Positions 40,798 through 49,745 are shown, counted from the first letter of the stretch. The stretch is 64,000 bases of DNA from Novosphingobium sp. JCM 18896 (GCF_025938095.1 NZ_JAPCZF010000001.1:868001-932000), one strand, 5' to 3'. A program made the numbers and translations. The notes: generated by a model not told the origin, from the sequence alone.

Positions 40798-42045
40798 ATG
40801 GCCGTTCCGCCCGACATCCGTGACCTGCTGGTCGACATCCGCGCCTATTCGGACGGGCGGATCTACGACGCCTACAAGTGGTTGCGCGCCAACGATCCGC
40901 TGGGAACGGTCGAGGCCGAGGGCTACGATCGCTTCCGCGTGGTCACGCGCCATGCCGACGTCATGGAGATCAGCCGCCAGAACGACCTGTTCACCAACGG
41001 CCCGCAGTCGATCCTGTTCACCCAGGCCGAGATCGAACGTAACCTGCAGCAGAGCGGCGGGGTGACGGTCAAGTCACTGATCCAGATGGATGCGCCCGAG
41101 CATCCGGTCTACCGCGACATGACCGCGCACTGGTTTCGGCCGGCCAACCTCAAGCTGCTCGAAGGCCGCGTTCGCGAGCTGGCGCGCCGCGCGGTCGATC
41201 GCATGGCGGCATCGGGTGGACGCTGCGACTTCGTCAACGAGATCGCGCTGCACTATCCGCTGCTGGTGATCATGGCGATCCTGGGCCTGCCCGAAGAGGA
41301 CGAGCCGCTGATGCTGCAGCTCACCCAGGGGCTGTTCGGCGCGGCCGATCCTGACGACCTGGTCGACGGCGTGCCGCCGCCGCAGGAGCGCGACCGTTCG
41401 GCGCTGTTCAGGATGATGGCCTATTTCAACAAGCTGACCGAGGACCGCCGCGCCAATCCGACCGACGATCTCGCCTCACTGATCGCCAATGCCAAGGTCG
41501 ACGGGCAGCCGCTCGATCCGCTGACCACCATGGGCTACTACATCATCGTCGCCACGGCCGGCCACGACACGACCTCGTCCTCGACGGGCGGGGCGATGTG
41601 GGCGCTGGCGCAGAATCCCGAGGAATTCGCCAAGCTCAAGGCCGATCCCAAGCTGATCGGGCCGATGATCGAGGAGGCGATCCGCTGGACCTCGCCGGTC
41701 AAGCACTTCATGCGCACCGCGACCGAGGATACCGAGGTCAACGGCCAGGCCATCGCCAAGGGCGATTGGCTGATGCTCTGCTATGCCTCGGCCAATCGCG
41801 ACGAAAGCATGTTCGCCGAGCCCGACGCCTTCCGCGTCGATCGCAAGCCCAACCGCCACGTCGCCTTCGGCAACGGCGGCCATCTGTGCCTGGGCCAGGC
41901 GCTGGCGCGGATGGAGATGAAGATCCTGTTCGAGGAACTGCTGCCGCGGCTCGAAAGCGTCGAACTCGACGGCGAACCCAAGATGAGCGCGGCGACCTTC
42001 GTCAACGGCCCGATCCGTCTGCCGATCCGCTACGTGATGAACTGA
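40798..42045 (+). CDS. Cytochrome P450
   Basis: A 415-residue soluble bacterial P450. The I-helix oxygen motif is ATAGHDTTSS (about 254), the ExxR is EAIRW (about 292), and the haem loop is VAFGNGGHLCLGQALARMEM with the ligand Cys near 364. HFMRTATEDTEVNGQAIAKGDWLMLCYASANRDESMF is typical. It resembles the class that hydroxylates steroid or terpenoid side chains (CYP125/CYP124-like layout), but no subfamily can be fixed. No ferredoxin gene is adjacent. ATG 40798. Confidence 0.93.
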   Translation: MAVPPDIRDLLVDIRAYSDGRIYDAYKWLRANDPLGTVEAEGYDRFRVVTRHADVMEISRQNDLFTNGPQSILFTQAEIERNLQQSGGVTVKSLIQMDAPEHPVYRDMTAHWFRPANLKLLEGRVRELARRAVDRMAASGGRCDFVNEIALHYPLLVIMAILGLPEEDEPLMLQLTQGLFGAADPDDLVDGVPPPQERDRSALFRMMAYFNKLTEDRRANPTDDLASLIANAKVDGQPLDPLTTMGYYIIVATAGHDTTSSSTGGAMWALAQNPEEFAKLKADPKLIGPMIEEAIRWTSPVKHFMRTATEDTEVNGQAIAKGDWLMLCYASANRDESMFAEPDAFRVDRKPNRHVAFGNGGHLCLGQALARMEMKILFEELLPRLESVELDGEPKMSAATFVNGPIRLPIRYVMN

Positions 42046-42046
42046 C

Positions 42047-43171
42047 ATGCTCAATCGGCTCGACGACTACCCGATCCACCAGACTCCCGAGCCCGTCGCG
42101 CACGTCGCGACGACTGATCGCAACGCCTACGACCGCTCGTGGTTCAACGGTTTCTCGATCGACGGCGAATGGTATTTCGGGATCGCCATGGGGCTCTATC
42201 CGCACCGCGGCGTGCTCGACTGCGCGTTCAGCGTGGTGCGCAAGGGTGAGCTGCAGCACTGCTTCTACGCCTCGCGTCGCGCGCCCACCGAGCGGACCGA
42301 GATGCAGGTCGGCCCGTTTCGGATCGAACTCCCCGAACCCATGCGCCGCACGCGCGTGGTGCTCGAGGACAACGACAGCGGCCTGTCCTGCGACCTCACC
42401 TTCTCGACCCGCACCGCCGCGATCGAGGAAAGCCGCCAGACCTTGTGGAGCGGCGCCAAGCGGACGATGGACGCCACCCGGTTCGACCTGTTCGGCCGCT
42501 GGTCGGGCACGATCCGCACGCCCGAGGGCGAAATCCAGGTCCGCGAGGACACCTGCCTCGGCGTCAAGGACCGCTCGTGGGGCGCGCGCAAGCTGGGTGA
42601 GCCGGAGACCGGCGGCGCACCGCCCGCGGGCAAGGTCGGCGCCTTCTTCGTCTGGGCGCCGCTGTTCTGGGACGATCACGTCAGCCAGGCGATCATCTAC
42701 GACGATGTCGAAGGCCGCCCGCTGATCCGCGAGGCGCTGACCGCGCCGCTCTACCCTGCCGAGCCCGGCGGCCCGGTCGAGGACGGCCGGCTGAACCGGC
42801 TCGCCACGGCGCGGCATCGCATCGCCTATCACCCGGGCACCCGGCTCGCGCGCGGCGCCGAGATCGACCTCGTCGGTCATGACGACACGGTGCGCACGAT
42901 CCAGTTCGAGCCGATCCTCAAGTTCCAGATGAAGGGCATCGGCTATGGCCATCCCGAATGGGGCCACGGCTTCTGGAAGGGCGAACTGGCCACGGGGCAC
43001 GAGAGCTTCGATCCGGCCGCGCTCGACATGCTGCAGGTGCCCAACTTCCACACCCAGCAGGTCGTGCGTGTGACCGACGGCAGCCGGCAGGGGATCGGCG
43101 TGCTCGAGCAGGTCGTGCTGGGCCCCTATGCGCCCGCAGGGTTTGCCGCGATGGCGGACGGTGCCGCATGA
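42047..43171 (+). CDS. CrtC/AttH-like (DUF7064-type) beta-sandwich protein
   Basis: A 374-residue protein without an assigned reaction. It has the signature KDRSWGARKLG, and YDRSWFNGFSIDGEWYFGIAMGLYPHRGVLDCAFSVV near the start. These features recur in proteins related to hydroxyneurosporene hydratase (CrtC) and the DUF7064/DUF7065 set. The fold is probably two lipocalin-like barrels that bind a hydrophobic ligand. ATG 42047 is 1 base after the P450 stop codon, so tight coupling suggests it acts on or carries the P450 substrate or product. Confidence 0.7.
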   Translation: MLNRLDDYPIHQTPEPVAHVATTDRNAYDRSWFNGFSIDGEWYFGIAMGLYPHRGVLDCAFSVVRKGELQHCFYASRRAPTERTEMQVGPFRIELPEPMRRTRVVLEDNDSGLSCDLTFSTRTAAIEESRQTLWSGAKRTMDATRFDLFGRWSGTIRTPEGEIQVREDTCLGVKDRSWGARKLGEPETGGAPPAGKVGAFFVWAPLFWDDHVSQAIIYDDVEGRPLIREALTAPLYPAEPGGPVEDGRLNRLATARHRIAYHPGTRLARGAEIDLVGHDDTVRTIQFEPILKFQMKGIGYGHPEWGHGFWKGELATGHESFDPAALDMLQVPNFHTQQVVRVTDGSRQGIGVLEQVVLGPYAPAGFAAMADGAA

Positions 43172-43512
43172 CCCAGGAAGACCTCGAACGGTTCAATATC
43201 GCCTGGCTGAAGGCCTGGACCGACAAGGACGTGCCCGGCATCGCCGCGATGTATGCCGAGGATTGCTCCTACGTCGACGGGGCGAACGCCGGAGGGCTGA
43301 CCGGGCGTGCCGCGCTGACCGCCTATATCGGCAACCTGTTCCCGCACCTGCCCGACTGGCACTACGCGCCCGACGCGCTGTGGCCGGTCGAAGGCGGCTT
43401 TTGCGCGCGCTGGTTCCTCGACATGGGCGGAAAGCGTTTTCGCGGGTTCGACTTCGTCCTGCTGAAGGACGGCCTGATCGCGCACAACGAAGTCTATACG
43501 ATGCCGCTCTAG
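43168..43512 (+). CDS. SnoaL-like nuclear transport factor 2 fold protein
   Basis: A 114-residue protein. FNIAWLKAWTDKDVPGIAAMYAEDCSYVDGANAGGLTGRAALTAYIGNLFPHLPDWHYAPDALWP is a SnoaL-like cone fold, comparable to polyketide cyclases and steroid isomerases. The acidic residues in YAEDCSYVDG could line the pocket, but no mechanism is assigned. ATG 43168 overlaps the stop codon of the preceding gene (ATGA). Last gene of the plus-strand P450 operon, convergent with the phosphotransferase gene. Confidence 0.85.
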   Translation: MTQEDLERFNIAWLKAWTDKDVPGIAAMYAEDCSYVDGANAGGLTGRAALTAYIGNLFPHLPDWHYAPDALWPVEGGFCARWFLDMGGKRFRGFDFVLLKDGLIAHNEVYTMPL

Positions 43513-43520
43513 AGGCGGCT

Positions 43521-44957
43521 TCACCCGATCGCGGCGAGCCCGTCCCAATCCTCGACCGTAGCCACGGTGCGATCGATAAGCAGGGCGATCAGCCTCTCGT
43601 TGTAATCGTCGTGTTCGACATAGGCCGCGGCGACCACGGTCATCCACAGACCCGAAACGACATTGCGGCGATAGCCTTCGAGCGCCGTCTGCAGGGTGTA
43701 GCCCGGCGTGGTCTCCGCCATCAGCATGGCATGCTCGCCGATCAGCGCGCGCTCGCAGGCGCGACGGTCCTCGGTGGTGAGGCTGGTTGCCAGCAGGTAG
43801 GCGACATCGCTCTGCGGGTCGCCGCTGCTCACGCCCTGCCAGTCGAGCAGGCAGGCGCGCAGGCCTTCGGGGCCTTGCTCGAACATGATGTTGTCGATGC
43901 GCGGATCGCAGTGGATCAAGGTGCGCAGCGCCGGTCGCTGATCGAGCCAGGCGAGAGCCCGATCGCCCAACCGGTCGATCGCCGCCAATTGCGCCGCCGT
44001 CAGGCGATCCCCCATCCAGTCGCGCAACACTTGCGCACCGCGGACATAGCTCGGCAGGTGGTTGCGATAGTCGCAGAGCCAATCGGGCAGCGGGGCATCG
44101 ACGTAGTGCCGATGGAACCGCGCCAGTTCGGCAACGGCTACCCCGGCTTCGACGATCGAGCAGGTCGCGAAGTAACCGTCGTCGCGATCGACGCCTGCGA
44201 CGTTCTCGATCAACAGGTTGCTCAGCCCGGCCTCGTCGCCCGCGGAGAAATAGAGCTGCGGCACGCGAAACTCGTCCTGCTGCGCGAACAGGGCATAGGC
44301 CTGGCGTTCGCGTGCGAAGGGGCCGGCGCTGCCGCCACCGCCGGGCCACTTGCCGATCTTGCAGATCGCGCTGGCCGGCGCCGTGACATGGCCGCTGTTG
44401 TAGCTCGCGCGGATACGGACCGTGGCGCTCGTGGTGCCATGGCCGATTGGCGTGACCTCTGGCTCCATCGCGAGCCGCTGCGGCGCGACCACGCCGCCCG
44501 CGGCCAGCGCGCGCTGGAACCAGTCGGCGCTGATCTCGCCCGGAGCAGAAACCAGGGCCGGCGAGGGCAGGCTGGCGGGATCGAACTCGTCGCCATCCTC
44601 GCCCCACAGGCCCTTCTCGTAACTCGAATTCCAGCAGCGGGTGAAGCGGCCGTCGTGCGCCTCGAACACCTCGATGCCGCAGAGCGCGATGCCGCGGCCG
44701 ACGCGATCGACCATGTTCCAGACCGAGGTCACGAAGGTGTCGTCGGCATGGAGCACGCGATGGGTGAACAGCGGCTTCATCGCCAGGCTGCGCTGGACGC
44801 GGACGATCTGCTCATCGTGGCTCAGCGGCGTGACCACGCCGGGATCGTGGCGCACGATCGGATCGGCGCAGACCTCGCGGATCAGCTCGGGTTCGGCGTT
44901 GTTGTAGACGCGCTCCCAGTAGATCTCGATCAGCTCGCGCGGGCTGCGCGTGGTCAT
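43521..44957 (-). CDS. Fusion of SnoaL-like domain and aminoglycoside-phosphotransferase-like kinase
   Basis: A 478-residue two-domain protein. Residues 1-125 are NTF2/SnoaL-like (LIEIYWERVYNNAEPELIREVCADPIVRHDPGVVTPLSHDEQI). Residues about 140-478 are an APH/EcKL-type kinase fold: ATVRIRASYNSG..SAICKIGKW as the Lys strand, LIHCDPRIDNIMF (about 345) as the catalytic HxDxxxxN loop, and LLDWQGVSSGDPQSDVAYLL as the metal-binding Asp. Such kinases are known to phosphorylate small hydroxylated molecules. The fusion with a SnoaL domain is unusual. ATG 44957 overlaps the GFA gene stop codon by 4 bases. Confidence 0.85.
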   Translation of the reverse strand: MTTRSPRELIEIYWERVYNNAEPELIREVCADPIVRHDPGVVTPLSHDEQIVRVQRSLAMKPLFTHRVLHADDTFVTSVWNMVDRVGRGIALCGIEVFEAHDGRFTRCWNSSYEKGLWGEDGDEFDPASLPSPALVSAPGEISADWFQRALAAGGVVAPQRLAMEPEVTPIGHGTTSATVRIRASYNSGHVTAPASAICKIGKWPGGGGSAGPFARERQAYALFAQQDEFRVPQLYFSAGDEAGLSNLLIENVAGVDRDDGYFATCSIVEAGVAVAELARFHRHYVDAPLPDWLCDYRNHLPSYVRGAQVLRDWMGDRLTAAQLAAIDRLGDRALAWLDQRPALRTLIHCDPRIDNIMFEQGPEGLRACLLDWQGVSSGDPQSDVAYLLATSLTTEDRRACERALIGEHAMLMAETTPGYTLQTALEGYRRNVVSGLWMTVVAAAYVEHDDYNERLIALLIDRTVATVEDWDGLAAIG

Positions 44958-45370
44958 GGCGTGCGCTCGAATTGGGCGAGGCCTTCGGGCACCGGATGGA
45001 AGGGCTGGCGATCGACGAGATAGATCGCCGCCTGTGGCCCGCCGAAAGCCGAGGGATCGTCGAGCCCCCCGACCTTGAGCACGAGCGCGGGAAAATCGGG
45101 CAGCCGCGTCGCCAAATGGGTGCCACAGGTGCCGCAGAACTGGCGCGTGACGGGCTTGTCGATGTCGCTGCGGGTGAAGCTGGCCGGCTCGCCGCGGACG
45201 TAGCGGAAGCCTTCGACCGGCATCATCATGAAGTAGTTGGGGCCGCCGCCGGTGATGTACTGGCACTCGCGGCAATGGCACTGCGCCCGCAGCCTGGGCT
45301 CGCCCGCGGCCTCGTAGCGCACGGCGCCGCAATAGCAGCCACCGGTCAGCGTGGTGACGGGGGCGCTCAT
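44954..45370 (-). CDS. GFA family (CENP-V fold) zinc protein
   Basis: A 138-residue protein with the GFA cysteine pattern: Cys12 and Cys14 (GGCYCGAVRYE), Cys31, Cys33 and Cys36 (CHCRECQ), and Cys79 and Cys82 (FCGTCGTH), suitable for binding two zinc ions. The family includes glutathione-dependent formaldehyde-activating enzyme-like proteins; most members are of unknown activity. It is flanked by 4-base overlaps on both sides, placing it inside a tightly coupled operon. Confidence 0.92.
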   Translation of the reverse strand: MSAPVTTLTGGCYCGAVRYEAAGEPRLRAQCHCRECQYITGGGPNYFMMMPVEGFRYVRGEPASFTRSDIDKPVTRQFCGTCGTHLATRLPDFPALVLKVGGLDDPSAFGGPQAAIYLVDRQPFHPVPEGLAQFERTP

Positions 45371-45801
45371 CGGCCGGCCACGTCGAAAGTCTTGACCAGG
45401 GTGCGCTTGAGCTGGCGACTGGTGAACAGCCAGCGCTCGCCGCGCTTTTCGTAGGTCTCGTGATAATGGCCGAAGCCGTGGACGACCATCGTGTCGGTCG
45501 CGGTGTCGAAGATCATGTCTTCCATCGCCCAGATGCCCTTGGCCTTCTCGTCACTCTCGAAGGTGATCTCGGGCGTGTGCGAATGATGGACCGACTTCGT
45601 CTGCGGGCCGAGCAACTGGCTGACGTTTTCGATCATCTCCTGCGCGCTTTCCCAGCGCGGGTATCCCTCGTTGTGCGAGACGTGATCGGGCGCGTGGAGC
45701 GAGAGGTAGAGGTCCCAGTCCTTGGTATCGACGGCCCGGTCGCGGCGGGCCTTTAGGAGCTTGATCTCCTCGCGCGCCATCAGTTCCTCGATCTCGGTCA
45801 T
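45367..45801 (-). CDS. SnoaL-like NTF2-fold protein
   Basis: A 144-residue cone-fold protein (MTEIEELMAREEIKLLKARRDRAVDTKDWDLYLSLHAPDHVSHNEGYPRWESAQEMIENVSQLLGPQTKSVHHSHTPEITF). The start REEIKxLKAxRDRAVDxKDWDxYxxLxxPDxV is typical of SnoaL_4 members in catabolic clusters. Possible isomerase or dehydratase; the His pairs in SVHHSHTPEI could line the pocket. The stop codon overlaps the GFA ATG. It follows the SDR gene at 45811 after a 9-base gap. Confidence 0.87.
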   Translation of the reverse strand: MTEIEELMAREEIKLLKARRDRAVDTKDWDLYLSLHAPDHVSHNEGYPRWESAQEMIENVSQLLGPQTKSVHHSHTPEITFESDEKAKGIWAMEDMIFDTATDTMVVHGFGHYHETYEKRGERWLFTSRQLKRTLVKTFDVAGR

Positions 45802-45810
45802 GCGATCTCC

Positions 45811-46614
45811 CTAGGCTTGGCGCACCGCGACGGCGCTGGCGGCAGCGAAACCGCCGTCGGCGGGCAGGTTGACGCCGTTGAGATAGGACGCGCGCGGGCT
45901 GTTGAGCATGAGCAGGACCCAGGCCTGCTCCGCGGCCGTCGAGCGGCGGCCGATCTGCGCGGCGACGGCGTCGATCCGCTCGCTCGGCGTGACCTGCTCG
46001 ATCGCCGCGAGCATCGGCGTCTGCACCGAACCCGGGCTCGTGCAGTTGATCCGCACGCCCTGGGCTATGGTCCGGGCCGAGGCGGTCATTGTCCAGACCG
46101 CGATGGCCTCCTTGGAGAAGCCGTAGGCGTCGGCCTGGGCGAGCTCGTGCGTCTCGCACCAGGCGAGCGCGGCGGCGAAATCCGCGGTCGCGACGAGCTC
46201 GCGCAGTTCGGGCAGGTGCTGCGGCCAGCGCGCGCCGCCGACCGAACCGACCGAGACGATCGCGCTGCCCGCAGGCATACGATCGAGCAGCGCCTCGGTC
46301 AGCATGCGCGTGCCGATGAAGTTGACCTTGAGCACGTCGAGCGGCGGCTGCATCGGCGGCAGGCCGGCGCAATTGAACAGCGCATCGACCGGGCCGGCGA
46401 TCGCCTTCACCGCCTCGGCGATCGCCGCCGGATCGCGCAGGTCGAGCCGGGTGAAGGCGGCGAGCGGCAGGTCGCTATCCTGCCAGTCGATCCCATGCAC
46501 CTCGGCGCCGGCGTCGAGCAGCAGCCGCGCCGTCGCCGCGCCGATGCCCGAGCGGCAGCCGGTGACGACGACGCGTTTGCCGGCATAGCCGAGCGAGTCC
46601 GCGGCGCTATCCAT
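45811..46614 (-). CDS. SDR family oxidoreductase
   Basis: A 267-residue short-chain dehydrogenase: VTGCRSGIGAATARLLLDAG, NCAGLPPMQPPLDVLKVNFIGTRMLTEALL, VSVGSVGGARWPQHLPEL and YGFSKEAIAVWTM with Tyr-x3-Lys. The layout resembles 3-alpha-hydroxysteroid dehydrogenase/carbonyl reductase, in which a helical insert follows the catalytic Ser. It is paralogous to the SDR at 12175-13008. The ATG (46612-46614) overlaps the stop codon of the next upstream gene. Confidence 0.92.
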   Translation of the reverse strand: MDSAADSLGYAGKRVVVTGCRSGIGAATARLLLDAGAEVHGIDWQDSDLPLAAFTRLDLRDPAAIAEAVKAIAGPVDALFNCAGLPPMQPPLDVLKVNFIGTRMLTEALLDRMPAGSAIVSVGSVGGARWPQHLPELRELVATADFAAALAWCETHELAQADAYGFSKEAIAVWTMTASARTIAQGVRINCTSPGSVQTPMLAAIEQVTPSERIDAVAAQIGRRSTAAEQAWVLLMLNSPRASYLNGVNLPADGGFAAASAVAVRQA

Positions 46615-47447
46615 CAGTTGACGTAGTGATCGCCCGAGGCGCGGATCGTCATGTCGCTGATCGAGACGCCCCAGGGCTGGTTGACCGCGTGGACGATGGC
46701 ATCGGCGATGTGCTCGGGCGTCAGGAAGGCGTGGCCGATGTTCTCGGGATCGCTGAGCTCGGGCGCCTCGCCCGAGGCGAGCTTGGCATAGTCCTCGTAG
46801 AAGCCCGCCATGTGGTGCCCGACGATGCCCGCGCCGGCGGCCGAGTTGACCACGGTCTTGACCAGGCCCGTGGCCACGACGCCGGTCGGCTTGATCACCG
46901 TGACCTTGATCTTGCCGCGCGCTTCCTGGCGGAAGGCGTGGCTGAAATAGTCGACCGCGGCCTTGGTCGCGCCATAAACCGCGGCGCCCGCGGTCGGCCG
47001 GTTGCCGTAGATCGACGAGAGGTTGATCACATGGCCGCGGCCCTGCGCCATCATCTGGTCGTAGACCGCGATCGAGCCGTGCATCACGCCCTTGAAATTG
47101 ATGTCGATGCAGCGCTCCCAGGCGGGGAGGGCGCTGGCGTGGTCGGCGATGAAGGCCAGCGGCATGGTGCCGGCGTTGTTGATCATGACGTCGATCGCAC
47201 CATAGGCGAGGACCGCCGATTGCGCCGCCTCGCGCATGGCCTCGATCGAGGTGACGTCGGCGGCGATCGCCTGTGCCTCGCCGCCCTGGGCGCGGATCGC
47301 CACGGCGACGGCCTCGGCGGCCTGGCCGTCGACGTCGACGCAGGTCACCCTCGCGCCGTCAGCCGCCAGCTTTTCGGCGGTCAGCTTGCCGAAGCCAGAG
47401 CCCGCGCCAGTGACGATGATCGACTTGCCGGCAATGTGATCGGCCAT
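46614..47447 (-). CDS. SDR family oxidoreductase
   Basis: A 277-residue classical short-chain dehydrogenase: VTGAGSGFGKLTAEKLAADGARVTCVDVD, NNAGTMP, catalytic Ser in VINLSSIYGNRP, and YGATKAAVDYFSHAFRQEA. The end ISDMTIRASGDHYVN resembles the classical-type enzymes whose C-terminus does not carry the usual VDGG. ATG 47447 is 2 bases after the crotonase stop codon, showing coupling in the 49665-to-43521 minus-strand operon. Substrate unknown. Confidence 0.92.
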   Translation of the reverse strand: MADHIAGKSIIVTGAGSGFGKLTAEKLAADGARVTCVDVDGQAAEAVAVAIRAQGGEAQAIAADVTSIEAMREAAQSAVLAYGAIDVMINNAGTMPLAFIADHASALPAWERCIDINFKGVMHGSIAVYDQMMAQGRGHVINLSSIYGNRPTAGAAVYGATKAAVDYFSHAFRQEARGKIKVTVIKPTGVVATGLVKTVVNSAAGAGIVGHHMAGFYEDYAKLASGEAPELSDPENIGHAFLTPEHIADAIVHAVNQPWGVSISDMTIRASGDHYVN

Positions 47448-47449
47448 GT

Positions 47450-48307
47450 TCAGCCTTCCTTCTTCGGTGCGCTGGCGAAAGCCGGCAGGCTGGTCGTGTC
47501 CATGCCGTAGCCAAACAGGCGGAAGTTCTGCTGGTGGCCGAGGTGGTGGAGCGAGAAGGCCTGGTCGATCGCGTTCATCTGGCCCTGTATGTCGAGCGTC
47601 TTGTTGACCGCCTCCTTGGCCAGCTTGAGCGCGAAGGCGGGCTTGCTCGCGATCTTCTGCGCCATGGCCAGGGTGAAGTCCTCGAGCTCGGCCAGCGGCA
47701 CGACGTGGTTGACCATGCCGAGCCGGTGCGCTTCCTCGGCGTTCCAGCTGTCGGCGGTGAACAGGAACTCCTTGGCCTTGCGCGCGCCGAGTTCCCAAGG
47801 GTGGCCCAGCCACTCGACCGCGGGCATGCCGAAGTTGATCACCGGGTCCGAGAACACCGCGTTGTCGGCGGCGATGATCAGGTCGCAGACCCAGGCATAG
47901 ATCAGCGCGCCGGCGATGCACTTGCCCTGGACCGCGCAGATCGTCGGTTTCGAGACGTTGCGCACGCGTCGCGCGCTTTCGAGGTAGCCTTCCTTCTCGG
48001 CCGCGTACCAGCCATGCGCGCCCGGCTCGTTGAAGCCGCTCCAGGTCGAGACGCCGGGGGCGCCGTCCTGCATGGCCTGCTGGTACTGCTCGACCGTATC
48101 GGCGATGTCGTGCCCGGCAGAGAAGTTGCGACCATCGGCGGCCAGGATGATGACCTTGACGCTGTCGTCCCGGATCGCGCGATCGAAGGCTTCGTTGATC
48201 GCGAAGATCAGCGCCGGGTTGATCGCATTGTGCTTGTCCGCGCGGGCCAGGACGATGCGGGCGACGCCGGGCGCCGGGTCTTCGTAACGGATCAGGGTCT
48301 CGGTCAT
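47450..48307 (-). CDS. Enoyl-CoA hydratase/isomerase family protein
   Basis: A 285-residue crotonase: GVARIVLARADKHNAINPALIFAINEAFDRA, oxyanion segments ADGRNFSAGHDIADT and AVQGKCIAGALIYAWVCDLIIA. The usual catalytic Glu positions read DPVINFGMPAVEWLGHPWELG, unlike typical hydratases, and residues 75-105 hold an insert (QYQQAMQDGAPGVSTWSGFNEPGAHGWYAAEKEGY). This divergence suggests another CoA-thioester reaction. ATG 48307 follows the cupin gene by 28 bases. Confidence 0.9.
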   Translation of the reverse strand: MTETLIRYEDPAPGVARIVLARADKHNAINPALIFAINEAFDRAIRDDSVKVIILAADGRNFSAGHDIADTVEQYQQAMQDGAPGVSTWSGFNEPGAHGWYAAEKEGYLESARRVRNVSKPTICAVQGKCIAGALIYAWVCDLIIAADNAVFSDPVINFGMPAVEWLGHPWELGARKAKEFLFTADSWNAEEAHRLGMVNHVVPLAELEDFTLAMAQKIASKPAFALKLAKEAVNKTLDIQGQMNAIDQAFSLHHLGHQQNFRLFGYGMDTTSLPAFASAPKKEG

Positions 48308-48335
48308 TTCAGGCTTTCAGGGAGTGTTGGGGCGA

Positions 48336-48854
48336 TCAGGCGTTGTTGAGCGACGGGCGCTTGGCGGTCTTCCATTCCTCGCGCTTGCTGGCCGCCGTGT
48401 CCGCCGCGCGATCCCAGAAGGCCGCGCCCTTCGCCAGGTTGACGAAGTTGAACGCGTTGGCGTGGCGGAATTCGAGGATCTCGACCCCCTCGGGGCCGGG
48501 CTTGTAGGTGTAGGGCACGCCCGCGGGGATGAAGAAGCTGTCGCGCGGCCCCAGCTCCTCGGTGCCCATCATCAGCGAACCGGCGATCACGTAGTAGAGG
48601 CAATCGCAATCGTGGCTGTGCAGCGGCAGCGCATAGCCGTGCTTGAACCAGACGTGGGTCAGGCCGAAGCCGGGGACCTGGCTGAGCACCTTGATCTCGT
48701 CGCCCTCGAGATAGCCCGAGGCAATGGCCTTATCCATGCCGGCGCGCTGGGTATCGCTGAACGGTTCGACCGTCATGCACTTGGCTTCCATCAGCCCCGG
48801 CGCGTCCTTCGCACGGAAGATCTGGAACTTCGACGTGTCTTGCTCTTCGGCCAT
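48336..48854 (-). CDS. Cupin domain protein
   Basis: A 172-residue single cupin. LTHVWFKHGYALPLHSHDCDCLYYVIAGSLMMGTEELGPRDSFFIPAGVPYTYKPGPEGVEILEFRHA contains motif 1 (HSHDxDxLYYVxxG, with His and Asp ligands) and motif 2 (PAGVPYTYKPGPEG). The metal site is consistent with a mononuclear iron or manganese enzyme or a ligand-binding protein. Reaction unknown. ATG 48854 is 1 base after the stop codon of the upstream crotonase. Confidence 0.88.
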   Translation of the reverse strand: MAEEQDTSKFQIFRAKDAPGLMEAKCMTVEPFSDTQRAGMDKAIASGYLEGDEIKVLSQVPGFGLTHVWFKHGYALPLHSHDCDCLYYVIAGSLMMGTEELGPRDSFFIPAGVPYTYKPGPEGVEILEFRHANAFNFVNLAKGAAFWDRAADTAASKREEWKTAKRPSLNNA

Positions 48855-48855
48855 G

Positions 48856-49665
48856 TCAGTATCCTTTGCCTTTGCCGATATTGGAGACGTGGCTGACCAT
48901 CAGGTCCTTGTATTCGGGGCTCAGCATCAGCGAGCTGTTGGCCAGACGCTCGACCGCCGCGGCCTGGTGCGCGCCGAGATCGTGGGCGAGCTCGATCGCG
49001 ACCTTGGCCGTGCCGATCATCTCGGCGTTCTGCTGCGCGAGGTGGCGGCAGAAGCCCATGACGTCGCTCTCGAAGCTGGCGTCGGGGTAGACCTTGTGGA
49101 CGAGCCCGGCGATCCGCGCTTCCTGCGCGTCGATCGGCATGTTCGCCATGATCAGCAGCCGCGCCCAGTGCGGACCGATCAGGCGGACGAGCCGGCTGAC
49201 GCCGTTGGTTGCGGGCAGCACGCCGAACTTGGCCTCGGGAAAGGCATAGCTCGCGCTCTCGGCGGCGAGGCGGAAGTCGCACGACAGGCTCATCTCGAGG
49301 CTGCCGCCGACGCAGCGCGCGTGGTGCGCGACGACGATCGGCTTCTCGATATATTCCATCTCATCCCAGACGCGGCGCATCAGGTTGGCACCGCGGCGGT
49401 GCTGGTCGCGCACCTGCGAACCCTTGGTCGGGAACTCGCGCTGCGGCCCATTGGCCTTGAGGTCGGCACCGGCCGAGAAATAGCGGCCGTGCGACTTGAT
49501 CAGCATAACGCGCAGCTCGGGCGTGTCGCGGAAGCGCTCGACCGCCTGGTCGAGGATCGTCATCAGGTCGATGCTCATCGCATTGAGCTTGTCGGGGCGG
49601 TTGAACGTCGCGACGAGGATGTTCTCCTCGACCACCTCGACGAGCATGTGCGGTTCTTCGGTCAT
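48856..49665 (-). CDS. Enoyl-CoA hydratase/isomerase family protein
   Basis: A 269-residue crotonase: ENILVATFNRPDKLNAMSIDLMTILDQAV, oxyanion segments SHGRYFSAGADLKANG and VVAHHARCVGGSLEMSLSCDFRLAA, and ASYAFPEAKFGVLPATNGVSRLVRLIG, which keeps the first Glu (PEAKFG) but has Asn-Gly where many hydratases have Gly-Gly. ATG 49665 is the homology-supported start (MTEEPHM). It begins the minus-strand operon that runs down to 43521, separated by 80 bases from the Rieske gene. Confidence 0.9.
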   Translation of the reverse strand: MTEEPHMLVEVVEENILVATFNRPDKLNAMSIDLMTILDQAVERFRDTPELRVMLIKSHGRYFSAGADLKANGPQREFPTKGSQVRDQHRRGANLMRRVWDEMEYIEKPIVVAHHARCVGGSLEMSLSCDFRLAAESASYAFPEAKFGVLPATNGVSRLVRLIGPHWARLLIMANMPIDAQEARIAGLVHKVYPDASFESDVMGFCRHLAQQNAEMIGTAKVAIELAHDLGAHQAAAVERLANSSLMLSPEYKDLMVSHVSNIGKGKGY

Positions 49666-49745
49666 CTCTCTTCGGCTCCCATGGCTTGTTGTGGGGCGAT
49701 TGTGGGACCGGCGCGACGGCGCGCGCAAGTCCCCATCCGCCGGCC

